Source of the DNA: Sporomusa ovata DSM 2662
GTDB taxonomy: Bacteria > Bacillota > Negativicutes > Sporomusales > Sporomusaceae
Assembly (NCBI RefSeq): GCF_000445445.1
Contig: NZ_ASXP01000002.1
Span: 682,001 to 746,000 of the forward strand
DNA length: 64,000 bases
Direction: 5' to 3'
Shown here: positions 25,934 to 36,608 of the stretch, one piece after another
Numbering within the stretch: position 1 is the stretch's first letter
Layout: each line of letters begins with the position of its first letter
The notes under the pieces: generated by a model
The model's database searches: none
Seen by the model: only the letters and a program-made list of their open reading frames with translations
Told to the model about the DNA's origin: nothing
Program-made: the position numbers and the translations under genes

Positions 25934-26584
25934 TTGTCGGAGAAAATTGTTTTTGTTAGAAACTACAATGATCTTAGTACAAACGGGGGCTTTCAGTTTG
26001 AGTTTTATTGCGACCGATGCGGTACAGGGCATCGTACACTTTTTAAAGCTTCGGTGACAGGTACGATTTCTAACGTATTGGATGCCGCTAGTAGTCTCTT
26101 TGGCGGTTTTTTTGGTCAAGCAGCAGATATTGGTGAGCGAGTGAGGTCAGCGTCTTGGGAAAAAGGTCATGACCAGGCTTTCGCAGAGGCGATACAAAAT
26201 TTGAAGTCTGATTTCATCCAGTGCCCGAGCTGTATGGCTTGGGTTTGCCGCAAGGGTTGCTGGAATAATCAAAAGGGTCTTTGTAAAGAGTGCGCTCCGG
26301 ACTTAGGAGTTGAGATGGCTGCGGCGCAGGCACGCCGATCGGTTGAAGAAGTTTGGGAACATGCCGCTATGGCTGAAGAGGATAAAAAACTCGATCAGCA
26401 GCAATGGCGAGAAACTATTCGGGCTAGTTGCCCGGAATGTGAGGCACCGCTGTCTTCTAATGCAAAGTTCTGCCCAGAGTGCGGGGCCCAACTGAAAAGG
26501 AAAAGTCACTGTTCAAAATGTGGAGGCAAACTTGCAGATGGAGCGAAGTTTTGCGCTGAATGCGGTACAAGAACGGTAGAGTAG
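25934..26584 (+). CDS. Zinc-ribbon protein
   Basis: A 216-residue protein with several CxxC pairs: CDRCG near residue 27, CPSC...CRKGC...CKEC in the middle, then two tandem C-terminal zinc ribbons (CPECEAPLSSNAKFCPECG and CSKCGGKLADGAKFCAECG). The segment between is glycine/alanine-rich (LFGGFFGQAADIG), possibly membrane-associating. The start is TTG with GGGGG about 9 bases upstream. Proteins of this shape are usually cytoplasmic adaptors of unknown role. It stands alone between two repeat copies. Confidence 0.75.
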   Translation: MSEKIVFVRNYNDLSTNGGFQFEFYCDRCGTGHRTLFKASVTGTISNVLDAASSLFGGFFGQAADIGERVRSASWEKGHDQAFAEAIQNLKSDFIQCPSCMAWVCRKGCWNNQKGLCKECAPDLGVEMAAAQARRSVEEVWEHAAMAEEDKKLDQQQWRETIRASCPECEAPLSSNAKFCPECGAQLKRKSHCSKCGGKLADGAKFCAECGTRTVE

Positions 26585-26840
26585 GTCTCGATTGACGGAT
26601 GGTATGGGAGGAGATTGGGACGGTTATTTTTTCTTTATGTTTTGAAAAGGCTTCGCCTACTAAAGTGCCTTACTTCTTTTAGTTTATCATGAGGAATATA
26701 CAAATTGCGGAGGCTATAAAGTCAAGGCGGGGCTACGCGCCCCCGACTCCTCCAAAGAACAGGATTAGGGCGTCTACTGCTTGAAAGGCGAATTAGTGTT
26801 CAGGAGGCAAATAACGTCCTGCAAACTCCAATTTAGCCTT

Positions 26841-27368
26841 TTAAGATTGTTCCATGACAAAATCCGACTTTGCATAGGTATAGGCATCACGGTCACGTTC
26901 GAACCTCTCTTTAAGACCCAGCTTCAACGCCTCGTATTGCCGTGCAACATTAGGGTATTGTCGCAGATAGTCTCTAAAATAAAGTTCGTTCCAATCTCCC
27001 AACGGTTTTACATGAAGATGGTATACCTTTTCTGCAAAGCCATTGGGCGTATAGCCTTTTCCCAGATCAAGCGTTCTTTGTTTATCATCTTTTTGCATTA
27101 GAATCCAATCATCGTTCTGCAACAGCTGAGCAATGTCATTTACAGCATAGTCTTTAGGTAATTCCAATAGAATATCAATGGTTGGTTTCGCAATAAGTCC
27201 TTCAACAGACGTGCTTCCTATATGATTGATACGACAAATATCGTAGTCATGCAGGATGTGAAGTAGCCGCTGCTTTTCCTCGGCGTACCACGATTGATAA
27301 TTTGGGTTATGGTCTTTAAGAATAATAGGATAAAGCTGCCACAATTCTTCTAAACTCATTTCTTTCAT
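26841..27368 (-). CDS. GrpB/UPF0157-family nucleotidyltransferase-like protein
   Basis: A 175-residue protein of the GrpB (UPF0157) family. The hallmark is INHIGSTSVEGLIAKPTIDI, the nucleotidyltransferase-fold motif, followed by YHLHVKPLGDWNELYFRDYL. The true substrate is unknown. The reverse-strand ATG is preceded by AGAGGCG. It is transcribed towards 26585-26840, a gene-free 250 bases with a GC-rich inverted repeat near 26735-26748. Typical single-gene cargo of variable regions. Confidence 0.88.
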   Translation of the reverse strand: MKEMSLEELWQLYPIILKDHNPNYQSWYAEEKQRLLHILHDYDICRINHIGSTSVEGLIAKPTIDILLELPKDYAVNDIAQLLQNDDWILMQKDDKQRTLDLGKGYTPNGFAEKVYHLHVKPLGDWNELYFRDYLRQYPNVARQYEALKLGLKERFERDRDAYTYAKSDFVMEQS

Positions 27369-27422
27369 GCCATCGCCTCTTAAATCGTCTTTTATTCAAT
27401 AAGCCTATTAATTATACCATAG

Positions 27423-27563
27423 CCGCCCGCATTTGCCGAGGAGCATGATAAAGCAGCTGACTATCAGCAGGCCTTTGACATCTACATCATGGTACCTGTC
27501 GAGGCCGTTAAGCTGATTGCCCATGTTGACATCATCAGGAGTGTTTTCAGCGGCCCTAATTAG
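27423..27563 (+). pseudogene. Unidentified gene fragment
   Basis: A short frame EEHDKAADYQQAFDIYIMVP then VEAVKLIAHVDIIRSVFSGP ends at TAG 27561-27563. It has no start codon or ribosome site, is richer in G+C than its surroundings, and looks like the tail of a lost gene. I do not recognise the family. Confidence 0.35.
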
Positions 27564-27660
27564 CCAATTTTCAATGGATCAAGAAAGCGCGTAATATATC
27601 ATAAAAATGATTCTGCTTACAATGGACATTGCAACTATGCTGCAAACTTTACAGCATTTC

Positions 27661-27770
27661 AAATTTATGATTAGCCGGAGAGAACCGTATCATTGGTAAT
27701 GGCGAAAACTCCTGCCAAATTTTTATGGATTTGGCAGGAGTTTTCAGGTTTTTAAGGAAACATACAGATG
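27661..27770. repeat. Intergenic terminator-bearing repeat, copy 3
   Basis: Almost identical to the copy at 16779: TTATGATTAGCCGGAGAGAA, CCGTATCATTGGTAATGGCG, hairpin ACTCCTGCCAAAT/ATTTGGCAGGAGT, then CAGGTTTTT. It ends 38 bases before the next gene. Confidence 0.85.
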
Positions 27771-27807
27771 TTTCTAAGTTTGGAGTAATATTTTGGAGGA
27801 TGAGAAC

Positions 27808-28200
27808 ATGATTGATAATCTATTTGTTGTTAAAGTACTTTTACGAAGGGGAGTTTGGCGGCGCATTCAGTTATCTTCCAGGCATACGTTGCATGATTTG
27901 CATAAAGCAATACTGGAAGCTTATGATTTTTTTGATGACCATTTATATGCTTTTTTTATGAATGGTCAGCCGTGGCGGGGAGAAGCTTATTGGAGTCCCA
28001 ACAATGATGAGGGGCCGTATGCTGATAAAATTAAATTGGGGAATTTGAATTTGGAAATAAAGCAGAAGTTTTTGTACCTGTATGACTTTGGCGATGAATG
28101 GACATTTTCGATACAAGTTGAAAAGATTTTAGAAACGGATGATCCTGTTTTAAAGCCGATTATTTTAGAAACGCGTGGAGAAGCCCCGGAACAGTATTAG
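27808..28200 (+). CDS. Plasmid pRiA4b ORF-3-like protein
   Basis: A protein of about 130 residues matching the PRiA4_ORF3 family: VVKVLLRRGVWRRIQLSSRHT, LHKAILEAYDFFDDHLYAFF, LYDFGDEWTFSIQVE, GEAPEQY. The last phrase usually continues with a PP..VGG..GY stretch, so this copy may be clipped at the C-terminus. I chose the ATG at 27808 because GGAGGA lies 7 bases upstream. Function unknown; the family is associated with plasmids and mobile DNA. Confidence 0.85.
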   Translation: MIDNLFVVKVLLRRGVWRRIQLSSRHTLHDLHKAILEAYDFFDDHLYAFFMNGQPWRGEAYWSPNNDEGPYADKIKLGNLNLEIKQKFLYLYDFGDEWTFSIQVEKILETDDPVLKPIILETRGEAPEQY

Positions 28201-28221
28201 CAAAGTTAAGCAAGGAGTGAT

Positions 28222-28260
28222 GGGGTTATTGCCACAAGTTATGCTTTAAGTAAGCGTGAC
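28222..28260. repeat. 39-base dispersed repeat, copy B
   Basis: GGGGTTATTGCCACAAGTTA then TGCTTTAAGTAAGCGTGAC; four differences from the copy at 17959-17997. A further shared piece, GTCAGCACCCTCGTCCCCG at about 28297, recurs near 34903. Confidence 0.6.
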
Positions 28261-28371
28261 TGATGGGTGGGAGCATGCAAGGAAAATGAAAGATGTCAGC
28301 ACCCTCGTCCCCGCGGCACTTATTCGTTCGGAGGCATTGATACAACGTATACAGAAACGAGGTAGAAATAA

Positions 28372-29289
28372 TTGGATACTAGTCGCGGCAACAGAGATAG
28401 ATATGCTAAAATAGTTTTGCTTATTATTACAATAATATGGGGACTTAATATTCCAGTAATGAAAATTGGTCTAATGTCTTTGTCTCCGCTGGTTTACAAT
28501 GCATGCAGGCTTATAATCGCAGCAGTTTTATCTGTAGCAGTCCTGCTTATTACAAAAGCATACAAGCCCATGCCGGTAGGCGACCTCAAAAAAATAGCCA
28601 TAATTGGTGGGTTGGGTCTTTTTGTTAACCAGGTGCTTATTACATTTGGAATGTCCCAGACTACCGCGGGGAATTCGTCATTAGTACTTGCCACTCTTCC
28701 GGTTGAAGTCGCGGTGATAAACAGTATATTTAAGATAGAAGCCATCTCACGGCGTATGACGGCAGGCGTTATAACAGGGCTGCTAGGAGTATTCTTTGTT
28801 GTAGTGGGCTCTAATAAGGAGTTGAGTCTGATTGGTCCGCATTTAATAGGAGCCTTGCTTCTTTTAGTTGGTCAGTTTTGCTACGGTTACTATACAGTGT
28901 TTCTTAAAGAGTTAAATGATAGATACTCCACTTACCAAATTTTTGCTTATATAATGGTTTTTAATGCCGTACTATTTCTTATTATTGCACTGCCAGAGCT
29001 AACAAGTACTGACTGGAGTACCATACCAGAAGCGGCTTTGTACAGCATCTTTTTTTCCTCTATGTTTGCGTTAGTCTTGGCGAATACGGTATGGATCTGG
29101 GTAGTGGGCAGGTTAGGAAGTACGAAAGCATCACTATCCCAGTATTTGTGTCCGGTTGTATCGATTGCTTTTGCATGGGCCTATTTAGGCGAAACCCTTG
29201 GGATGATCCAATTGACCGGGGCTGCGGTGATAGTATTGGGCTTGTACCTAACTTTAAATCAGTCGCCTGCAGACTGCAAAAGTAGTTAA
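28372..29289 (+). CDS. EamA/DMT-superfamily exporter
   Basis: A 305-residue integral membrane protein with about ten helices in two EamA repeats. Examples are LLIITIIWGLNIPVMKIGL, VLITFGMSQTTAGNSSLVLA and, in the second repeat, VWIWVVGRLGSTKASLSQYL followed by GAAVIVLGLYL. Drug/metabolite transporters of this type export amino acids, nucleobases or toxic metabolites; specificity cannot be predicted. The start is TTG with GAGGT 8 bases upstream. A repeat copy begins 47 bases after the stop. Confidence 0.88.
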   Translation: MDTSRGNRDRYAKIVLLIITIIWGLNIPVMKIGLMSLSPLVYNACRLIIAAVLSVAVLLITKAYKPMPVGDLKKIAIIGGLGLFVNQVLITFGMSQTTAGNSSLVLATLPVEVAVINSIFKIEAISRRMTAGVITGLLGVFFVVVGSNKELSLIGPHLIGALLLLVGQFCYGYYTVFLKELNDRYSTYQIFAYIMVFNAVLFLIIALPELTSTDWSTIPEAALYSIFFSSMFALVLANTVWIWVVGRLGSTKASLSQYLCPVVSIAFAWAYLGETLGMIQLTGAAVIVLGLYLTLNQSPADCKSS

Positions 29290-29336
29290 AGGAAATTTTA
29301 ACAGATGGTAAAAATAACATGTTAACTGTAACAATG

Positions 29337-29423
29337 GAAGTTTATGATTAGCTGGAAGAACCGTATCATTGGTAATGGCAAAAAAATGGCCTGAATCCTT
29401 GTTTAAACTAGGGTTCAGGTTAT
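29337..29423. repeat. Intergenic terminator-bearing repeat, copy 4
   Basis: TTATGATTAGCTGGAAGAAC, CGTATCATTGGTAATGGCAA, then a different hairpin, CCTGAATCCT/AGGGTTCAGG. The conserved 5' block with a swapped stem sequence shows that the stem, not its letters, is kept. Confidence 0.75.
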
Positions 29424-29575
29424 ATTATTGCAATAAATGAGTAAAATGTTAATAGTTTACAGGAAAATAAAGGGGAATATCGAATTAATATTATATATTT
29501 GGTCTACGGGAAAATATACGGCGGACTATGGGTTGTTCATACTTTCTAATAACAAGTATCATATGAGGTGAGTAA

Positions 29576-32500
29576 ATGATAAACCTTAGCTTAAAAGACT
29601 ATGAAGTAGTATCTCAAATTTATCGTGGAAAAAAATCTATTATTTATAAGGCTGAGCGAATTGTCGATAATCAGCCTGTGATACTTAAATTGAAAAATAA
29701 GGAATATCCCACTAATGAAGATAGTAAGTGCCTACAGCACGAGTTTATATTAGGAAACAGTATTAACAGCAATGCTGTTATTAAATATCTTGAAATAATA
29801 AAATATGATAACAAGGCCGTAATCATTGAAGAATATTTTAAAGGTGAACCTTTGGCAAAATTGATAGAAGCGGGTTTGTTTTCAGTCGAAGAGTTTTTAG
29901 CGGCAGCAATTAGTATTAGCGAGGGATTAGAGAAAATCCATGCGGGCAACATAATTCATAAGGATATCAATCCATCAAATATTCTTTTCAGCAAGTCTGA
30001 TAATCAAGTGAAAATAATTGATTTTGGGAGTGCTGAAAACTTATCATTTAAAAGCAGTGTACAAAGCATTTCGGAAGATTCGTATTACTATATTTCGCCG
30101 GAACAAACCGGTAGAATCAATAGGATTGTTGATTATCGAAGCGATTTGTATTCGTTAGGTATAGTGTATTATTTGATGCTAACAGGTCATTTGCCTTTTG
30201 AAGCAAAAGATTTATCTGAATTAGTTTACTGTCATATTGCTAAACATCCAAAACCTGTTAAGGAAATAAATCCAGCAATTCCAAAGATAATATCTGATGT
30301 TATCATGAAATTAATAGAAAAAAACCCGGAAAGACGCTATCAATCGGCAATTGATTTGAAAATAGATCTAAAAAAATGCTTGAAGAATATCCGAAATATT
30401 TCTGATTTTAACTTTAGACCGGGAGAGTTTAGCTCACAATTGTCTATTTCAACAAAGCTGTACGGTCGTGAAGATCAAATTAAAATATTATTAAAATCAT
30501 TTGAGCGGGTTTCAGACGGAGGATCAGAATTATTAGTAGTAGCCGGGTCACCGGGAATAGGGAAATCGGCATTGATAAAGGAATTTTATAAGACAGTCAT
30601 ACAGAAACAAGGGCATTTTATTATCGGTAAATTTGAGCAATTAGAAAGTAATACCCCATACAGTGCTATAATTAAAGCCTTAGAAAATTTTATAAAAATA
30701 TTACTTATGGACTCTTCTGCTCGCCTGAAAGTATGGCGGCAAAGAATAGTAGAGGCAGTGGGAAATAATGGACAAGTACTTGTTGATGTTCTTCCGTCTT
30801 TAGAATTAATCATCGGGGAACAGTCTTCAGTCCCTGAATTAGGAGCAACTGAAACTCAAAACAGATTTAATCTTGTTTTTGAAAACTTTATGCAAACAAT
30901 TGCTAATAAAGAGCATCCTCTTGTTATGTTTATTGATGATTGGCAATGGGCAGATTCTGCTAGCTTGAATTTTATAAAAATGCTGATGATTAATAAATAC
31001 AATAAATATTTGTTAGTTATCGGAGCATATCGCGATAACAAGGATGAGCGGTTTCAACTGACATTAATAGATGAGTTGCTTAAAAATAACATTACTTTGA
31101 ACAAGATAAAACTAAATGAGCTTCACATGAAAGAAATTCAAGCCATGTTGGAAGATACTTTAATAAGCTTCCAGAATGACATTCAGGAGTTGGTAGGTTT
31201 TATATATGATAAAACACAAGGAAATCCGTTTTTTGTTAAACAATTTTTAAAATCTTTATATAATAAAGGATATATATGGTTTGACTATGATTATTTGTAT
31301 TGGTGCTGGGATATAGAAAAAATAAAAGAATTAAATATAACAGAAAATGTAGTAGATTTGCTGATAAGTAGAATTGGAAGACTAGATTCAAAGACTATTC
31401 AGATACTTAAATATGGCGCCTGTATTGGTAATCAATTTGATTTGCATTCAATAGCTTTAATTGATGGCGAATCGTTTGAATCTATTCAAGCAAAATTACA
31501 GGCAGCCGTTAATGAGGGATTAGTAGTTGCTGATCAAAATGAAGACAGACATGTAGCCCAGGCTAATAGCAAATTCAAATTTGTCCACGATAGAGTGCAG
31601 CAGGCTGTTTATTCAATGCTAGCCGATAATAATAAATATTCTATTCATTTACAGCTTGGACGATCATTTCTAAAAAGCTATTCAAATACTATCAAAACCG
31701 AACAATTATTTGAAATGATCTGGCAACTTAATACTGGTAGAATGATGATTATTGATAAAACAGAAAAAATAAAATTGGCAGAAATGAATTTGAAGGCCGG
31801 ATCAATGGCAAAGAGTTCAGCGGCCTATAATTCAGCATTTATTTATTTTGAAATAGGTATTGAATTATTAGATAAGAATGCTTGGCAAGAACATTATGAG
31901 TTAAGTTTGCGGCTATATTCGCAAATAACAGAAACGGCTTATCTGATAAGTGAATTTACAAAAATGGATAAATTTGCAGATATAGTGCTGCAAAATGCAA
32001 AAACACTAATAGATAAAATTATTGTTTATAAAATAATAATAGAAGCCTTGCAGGCGCAGCTTAATTTGAAAGAAGCGCTGAATACTTGTATCACGGTACT
32101 TAATTTGCTGGGGATTGAGATTCCTGTTGAACCAACCCGTTTAGAAATTGAAGAAATTTTTGAAAGTGCATGGAAGGCAATAGCTGAAATCAAAGTAGAA
32201 AATCTGGCTAATTTACCGCCAATGAAAGATCCTGAAAAGTTGGCAGCTATGCAAATTTTGTTGAATAGTGTATCAGTCACCTATAAGGCAGCGCCTATAT
32301 TAATGCCGATCATTACCTGTAAAATGATAGAATTATCCATAAAATTCGGTAATGCTGCTTTTTCGCCTGCAGTTTATTCACTGTATGGACTTACGCTTTG
32401 TTCTTTAATAACTGATATAGAGTTGGAGATAAACTGAAAAAGTATATTGAATGTGCGCATAAGATAGCAAAAATTAACGTTGAGCTTATCAAAAAACAGA

Positions 32501-34821
32501 ATATGAAGCTGTGTAAGGCTACCGTATTGGATGTAGATCATTGTTGTGTAATACCATGGAAAGAGCACCTCAAAACAACCTTTAAACCACTCATGGAAGG
32601 TTATTGGGCTGGAGTAGAAAATGGTAGTTTTGAGTATGGTGGCTACTGCTTGATGAATTATACTAAGCATTCATTATATGCCGGCCAACCACTTGATGAA
32701 ATGGAAAAAGAAATTTAAACAAATATAAAACGACTACAAAGAATAAAACAGGGTTTTAGTTTAAACTGGGAATCTATCTTTGGTCAGTTTGTTCATAATA
32801 TGCAGGGGAAAACAAAAGATCCGCTTAAACTTACCGGAGATTTATGTGATGAAGATAAAATGCTTTCAACAATGCAGAACATTGGTGATTTGCTGGGAAT
32901 GGTGTTTTTATTTTTGAGCAAAATGATTCTAAATTATCACTTCCGGAATTACTCTGCCGCTTTACGATTTGGGGAAAAAGTAAAAGCAAATTTGGCAGGA
33001 GCTTCGGCAACGATAGATATAGCTATTTATTATTTCTACGATTCTCTTACAAGACTTGCACTATACTCAATTAGGTCAGATGCTGAAAAAAAGGTGATTT
33101 TGAAAAAGGTTAATAAAAATCAAAGAATGATGAGTATTTGGTCCGAATTTTCTCCGTTTAATTTTCTCCATAAATTTTATTTGGTTGAGGCAGAAATTTG
33201 TCGAGTAACGGGAAAATTTTTTGAAGCAAGAAAACATTATGACAAGGCCATTGGTTTGGCTAAGGAAAACGAATACTTAAATGAAGAGGCGTTGGCCTAT
33301 GAATTAGCAGGAAATTTCTACTTAAGTGATGGTCGAAAAAATAGTGCTAAAGCATATTTTCGTGAAGCTCGTTATCGATATCAGCTCTGGGGAGCAAAGG
33401 CGAAAGTAAATGAATTGGAAGATAAATATCCGAAATTTTTTATGAAAAGTAGGAATTTGCAGGACATATCGAAAAATATTGATTTATTGACTATTATCAA
33501 AGCATCACAAGCAATTTCAAGTGAAATCAATCTAGAGACATTACTTAACCGCTTGATGACCGTGATGCTTGAAAATATGGGAGCACAGCGGGGATTCCTA
33601 ATCCTAAAGCAAGAAGATGAATTACTGATTGAAGCATATGTAGATAAAGAATGGGAAGAAGAAAAGCTATTAATAGCGATGCCTCTTGATAAATGTGAAA
33701 GTATCCCTAAAACAGTTATTCGGTTTACAGCTAGAACTGGGGAAAACGTTGTATTTCCTGGAAATTTGCAAAAACTTTCAATTGATAATGATCCTTATAT
33801 TAGTGCTAATAAACCAAAATCTTTTTTTTCGACGGCAATTATACTTAAAAATGAGCTGAAAGGAGTTCTTTATTTAGAAAATAATCTAGCGGAGAATGTA
33901 TTTTCACCTGATAGAGTAAAAGTTATAGAGCTATTATCCGCTCAAGCGGCTATTTCGCTTGAGAATGCGTTGCTTTACAATACTCTAGAGCAAAAAGAAG
34001 CGGCGCTTGCCGCGTTTCTCGATCAACTAAAAATGGACCTGAACTCATTTGCTCAAGCAATGTATGACGGGCGTGCCCTTGAATTTAACAGTGAAATAGC
34101 CGAACTTACTCCTATTCTAAAGTACATAAGTAAACAAACGGAGAAAATGACTCATTTGGACAGATTGAATATAATTTGCGAAATGGCAGCTGGTATTGCT
34201 CATGAAGTGCGAAATCCTATGACAACTGTAAGAGGTCTATTGCAGTTTTTGGAAAACAAACAAGAGCTAACCGGGCATAGAGATAAATTTGAACTTATGA
34301 TAAACGAGATAGATCGTGCCAACAGTATTATTACGGAATTTTTATCTTTAGCTAAAAACAAGGTTATGGATTTCACAGAAAGTAATCTAAATGACATTAT
34401 ACGCGATATCTATCCATTACTGCAGGCAGATGCTTTACGTAATAATAGTGAGATAGTAATTACTTTAGAAAACATTCCTAATCTGATATTAGATCGGAAT
34501 AGTATTCGTCAGATTATTTTCAATATTGTAAGGAACGGACTGGATGCTATGCCCGGGGGTGGTTTAATTGACATTAAAACCTGGGCAAGCGGTTCAAAGG
34601 TGCTATTAGTAGTAAAGGATTGCGGTATAGGTATTCTGCCGGAAAATAAAGGAAATCTGTGGAAGCCTTTTTTTACCACCAAAGATAATGGGACTGGTCT
34701 GGGGCTTGCTGTTTGTTATCGAATTGCACAGCGTCATGGAGCAACAATTACTGTTGAAAGTGAGCCCCAAAAAGGCACTGTATTTACAGTAGAATTCAAT
34801 CAGAACTTTTCACCGTTATAG
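29576..34821 (+). pseudogene. Giant Ser/Thr kinase - AAA ATPase - GAF - histidine kinase, broken by one frameshift and one stop
   Basis: Restored length would be about 1,748 residues. Order: protein kinase (IIHKDINPSNILF, IIDFGSAENL) at 1-270; STAND/AAA ATPase (Walker A VVAGSPGIGKSAL) at about 295-570; a long helical, TPR-like middle; GAF near 1330-1470; histidine kinase (MAAGIAHEVRNPMTTVRG, DCGIGI, GTGLGLAVCYR). At about 32422 one base is missing; the original reads on as DKLKKYIECAHKIAKINVEL in another frame. At 32716-32718 an in-frame TAA interrupts EMEKEI/TNIKRLQR. Everything else is clean, so decay is recent, or both are errors. Start ATG with ATGAGGTGAG. A+T-rich. Confidence 0.88.
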
Positions 34822-34822
34822 A

Positions 34823-34902
34823 TGATACGGAGAACAAAATATTATTGGTAACGGCAAAACCTCCTGCCAAATTTGCATGGACTTGGCAGAAGTTTTCAAG
34901 TT
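34823..34902. repeat. Intergenic terminator-bearing repeat, copy 5
   Basis: GATACGGAGAACAAAATATT then ATTGGTAACGGCAAAAC and hairpin CTCCTGCCAAATTT/ACTTGGCAGAAG. Starts 2 bases after the upstream stop codon. Confidence 0.8.
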
Positions 34903-35078
34903 TGTCAGCAACCCCGTCCCCGTGGCATTTCCCCCGTGGCATTTCCCAAACGATAAAAAACAACTACAGGTTGAATTAGCTTTGAGTTCTTGCAACCGTA
35001 GTTCGCTGGACTTATAAATCGTGATCAGCTTACAATGAGATTGTCAGTACTGAACATCTAAAAAAAAAGGAAGATACT

Positions 35079-35915
35079 ATGAGCCATAATTGTAGTGAAC
35101 TAGGGCGGCGAATTGCCGCGCTGAGAAAAGAAAAAGGCTATACGCAAGAAAAAATTGGCGACTTACTGAATGTAACGCCGCAAGCCATTTCCAAGTGGGA
35201 GCAAGGCAATGCCTTTCCCGATACCTTGTTGTTGCCGCCGTTGACCAGATTGCTCGGCGTATCCATTGATTACCTGCTGACAGGAGAAAGTGCAGTAGGC
35301 AAGACGGGGCCGTATGACGGAGAGTATCGGAAAGAGGAATTCTATTGGGGAATACAGCCTTCGGAGCTTGCCAGGCAAATTGCGGATATCGTACAGGACG
35401 ACACAGAAAACAGACGCCTGCTGGACATTGGCAGCGGCGAAGGTCGGGATGCCATCTACTTTGCCAAATGCGGCTTTCAGGTGGATGCCTTGGAGATTTC
35501 TGCGCCAGGCGTGGAAAAAATTAAACAATATAGCCAGTTGGCGGGCTATGCAGTTCGTGTTCTCCAGGTCGACATGATTGGCTATGACCTGTCGGAAGCA
35601 TACGATGTGATCTACTCTTGCGGCTCGCTCCAATTTTTGCCGCTGGCAGAGCGCCGAAAGCATTTTGATAAATATAAGCAGCAGACAAAGCCTGGTGGCC
35701 TAAACGCTCATCTTGTCTTTGTCGAAAAACCGTTCATTAAACTGGCACCTGATTGGGAGACGAATGAATTTTTCTTTTCGTCGGGTGACTTAGCCAGATT
35801 CTATCATGATTGGGAGATTGTGCGGTGTGAAGAAAAAATCGTTGACTGCAATTCTGCGGGCATCCCGCATCGCCATGCGGTGAATTGTATCATTGCCAGG
35901 AAGATAGAACCTTAG
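35079..35915 (+). CDS. Xre-type helix-turn-helix fused to a TehB-like methyltransferase
   Basis: A 278-residue two-domain protein. Residues 8-65 are an Xre helix-turn-helix (IAALRKEKGYTQEKIGDLLN, ISKWEQGNAFPD). Residues 80-275 are a SAM-dependent methyltransferase with motif I LLDIGSGEGRDAIYFAK, the acidic VDALEIS, and DVIYSCGSLQF, as in TehB tellurite-resistance proteins. The fusion suggests a methyltransferase that binds DNA, perhaps regulating its own gene. AAGGAAGATACT precedes the ATG. It stands alone between two repeat copies. Confidence 0.88.
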   Translation: MSHNCSELGRRIAALRKEKGYTQEKIGDLLNVTPQAISKWEQGNAFPDTLLLPPLTRLLGVSIDYLLTGESAVGKTGPYDGEYRKEEFYWGIQPSELARQIADIVQDDTENRRLLDIGSGEGRDAIYFAKCGFQVDALEISAPGVEKIKQYSQLAGYAVRVLQVDMIGYDLSEAYDVIYSCGSLQFLPLAERRKHFDKYKQQTKPGGLNAHLVFVEKPFIKLAPDWETNEFFFSSGDLARFYHDWEIVRCEEKIVDCNSAGIPHRHAVNCIIARKIEP

Positions 35916-35927
35916 AACTTAATAGCT

Positions 35928-35970
35928 AAAAAATTCCTGCCAAATTTTGTATTAATTCGGCAGGAATTTT
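35928..35970. repeat. Intergenic terminator repeat, copy 6 (hairpin only)
   Basis: AAAATTCCTGCC and GGCAGGAATTTT pair across an A+T-rich loop that keeps the AAATT of the other copies. The 5' conserved block is missing. Confidence 0.7.
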
Positions 35971-36059
35971 ATATTTTATGGAAGAATATATATAAAAATC
36001 AAATAATTAACCTGCGTAGAGGGTTAAAACTATGGATTTTAGTATTGAAAGGAAGGTAT

Positions 36060-36608
36060 ATGCTGGAGTTATATTGGGGCTGTTTGATCTTTGGCGTTAT
36101 TTTTGCGACCGTAACAATTTTATTTGGAGATCTTTTAGACAGCCATTTAGATGGTTTCTTTCATGTATTTCCTTTAGAGCATTTAGAGTGGTTACAACCT
36201 ATGGTTATCATAGGGGGAATCACTATCTTTGGCGGCATGGGCTTGACGCTGACAAGGTATACGGAACTAGCGTTTTCGTGGGTAATACTATTCTCGTTGT
36301 TTACAGCGATCCTATTGTCTATGCTCATCTATTTCCTTTATATTAAACCAATGAGAAATTGTGAAAACTCAGTGGGCTTTTTTATAAGGGATCTTATTGG
36401 GAGAACGGGAGAAGTAACAGTACCTATACCTGTTAGTGGATATGGTGAGGTCTTAATTAAAATTGGTGCAGGAAACACCAATCAAATTGCTGCAAATTAT
36501 GATAACGCAGAACTTTTTGTTGGCACCCAGGTTATCGTTATTGATGTTAGGGAGAATGTTTTATATGTGTCTAATTGTACGGAACAAAATAAAGGAGGAG
36601 TATCATGA
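36060..36608 (+). CDS. NfeD-family membrane protein (YuaF-like)
   Basis: About 182 residues. Two or three N-terminal membrane helices (YWGCLIFGVIFATVTILFG, MVIIGGITIFGGMGLTL, WVILFSLFTAILLSMLIYFL) are followed by an OB-fold domain (IGRTGEVTVPIPVSGYGEVL, GTQVIVIDVRENVLYV). NfeD proteins accompany flotillins and help organise membrane microdomains. The ATG at 36060 has GGAAGG 4 bases before it; a TTG at 36045 is an alternative. It overlaps the flotillin gene by 4 bases, so the two are co-translated. Confidence 0.85.
   Translation: MLELYWGCLIFGVIFATVTILFGDLLDSHLDGFFHVFPLEHLEWLQPMVIIGGITIFGGMGLTLTRYTELAFSWVILFSLFTAILLSMLIYFLYIKPMRNCENSVGFFIRDLIGRTGEVTVPIPVSGYGEVLIKIGAGNTNQIAANYDNAELFVGTQVIVIDVRENVLYVSNCTEQNKGGVS

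Noticed and set aside
16779..27770. Intergenic repeats as a cyclic-di-GMP or other known riboswitch
   Set aside because: I could not match the conserved bases of known classes, and the genes downstream share no function.
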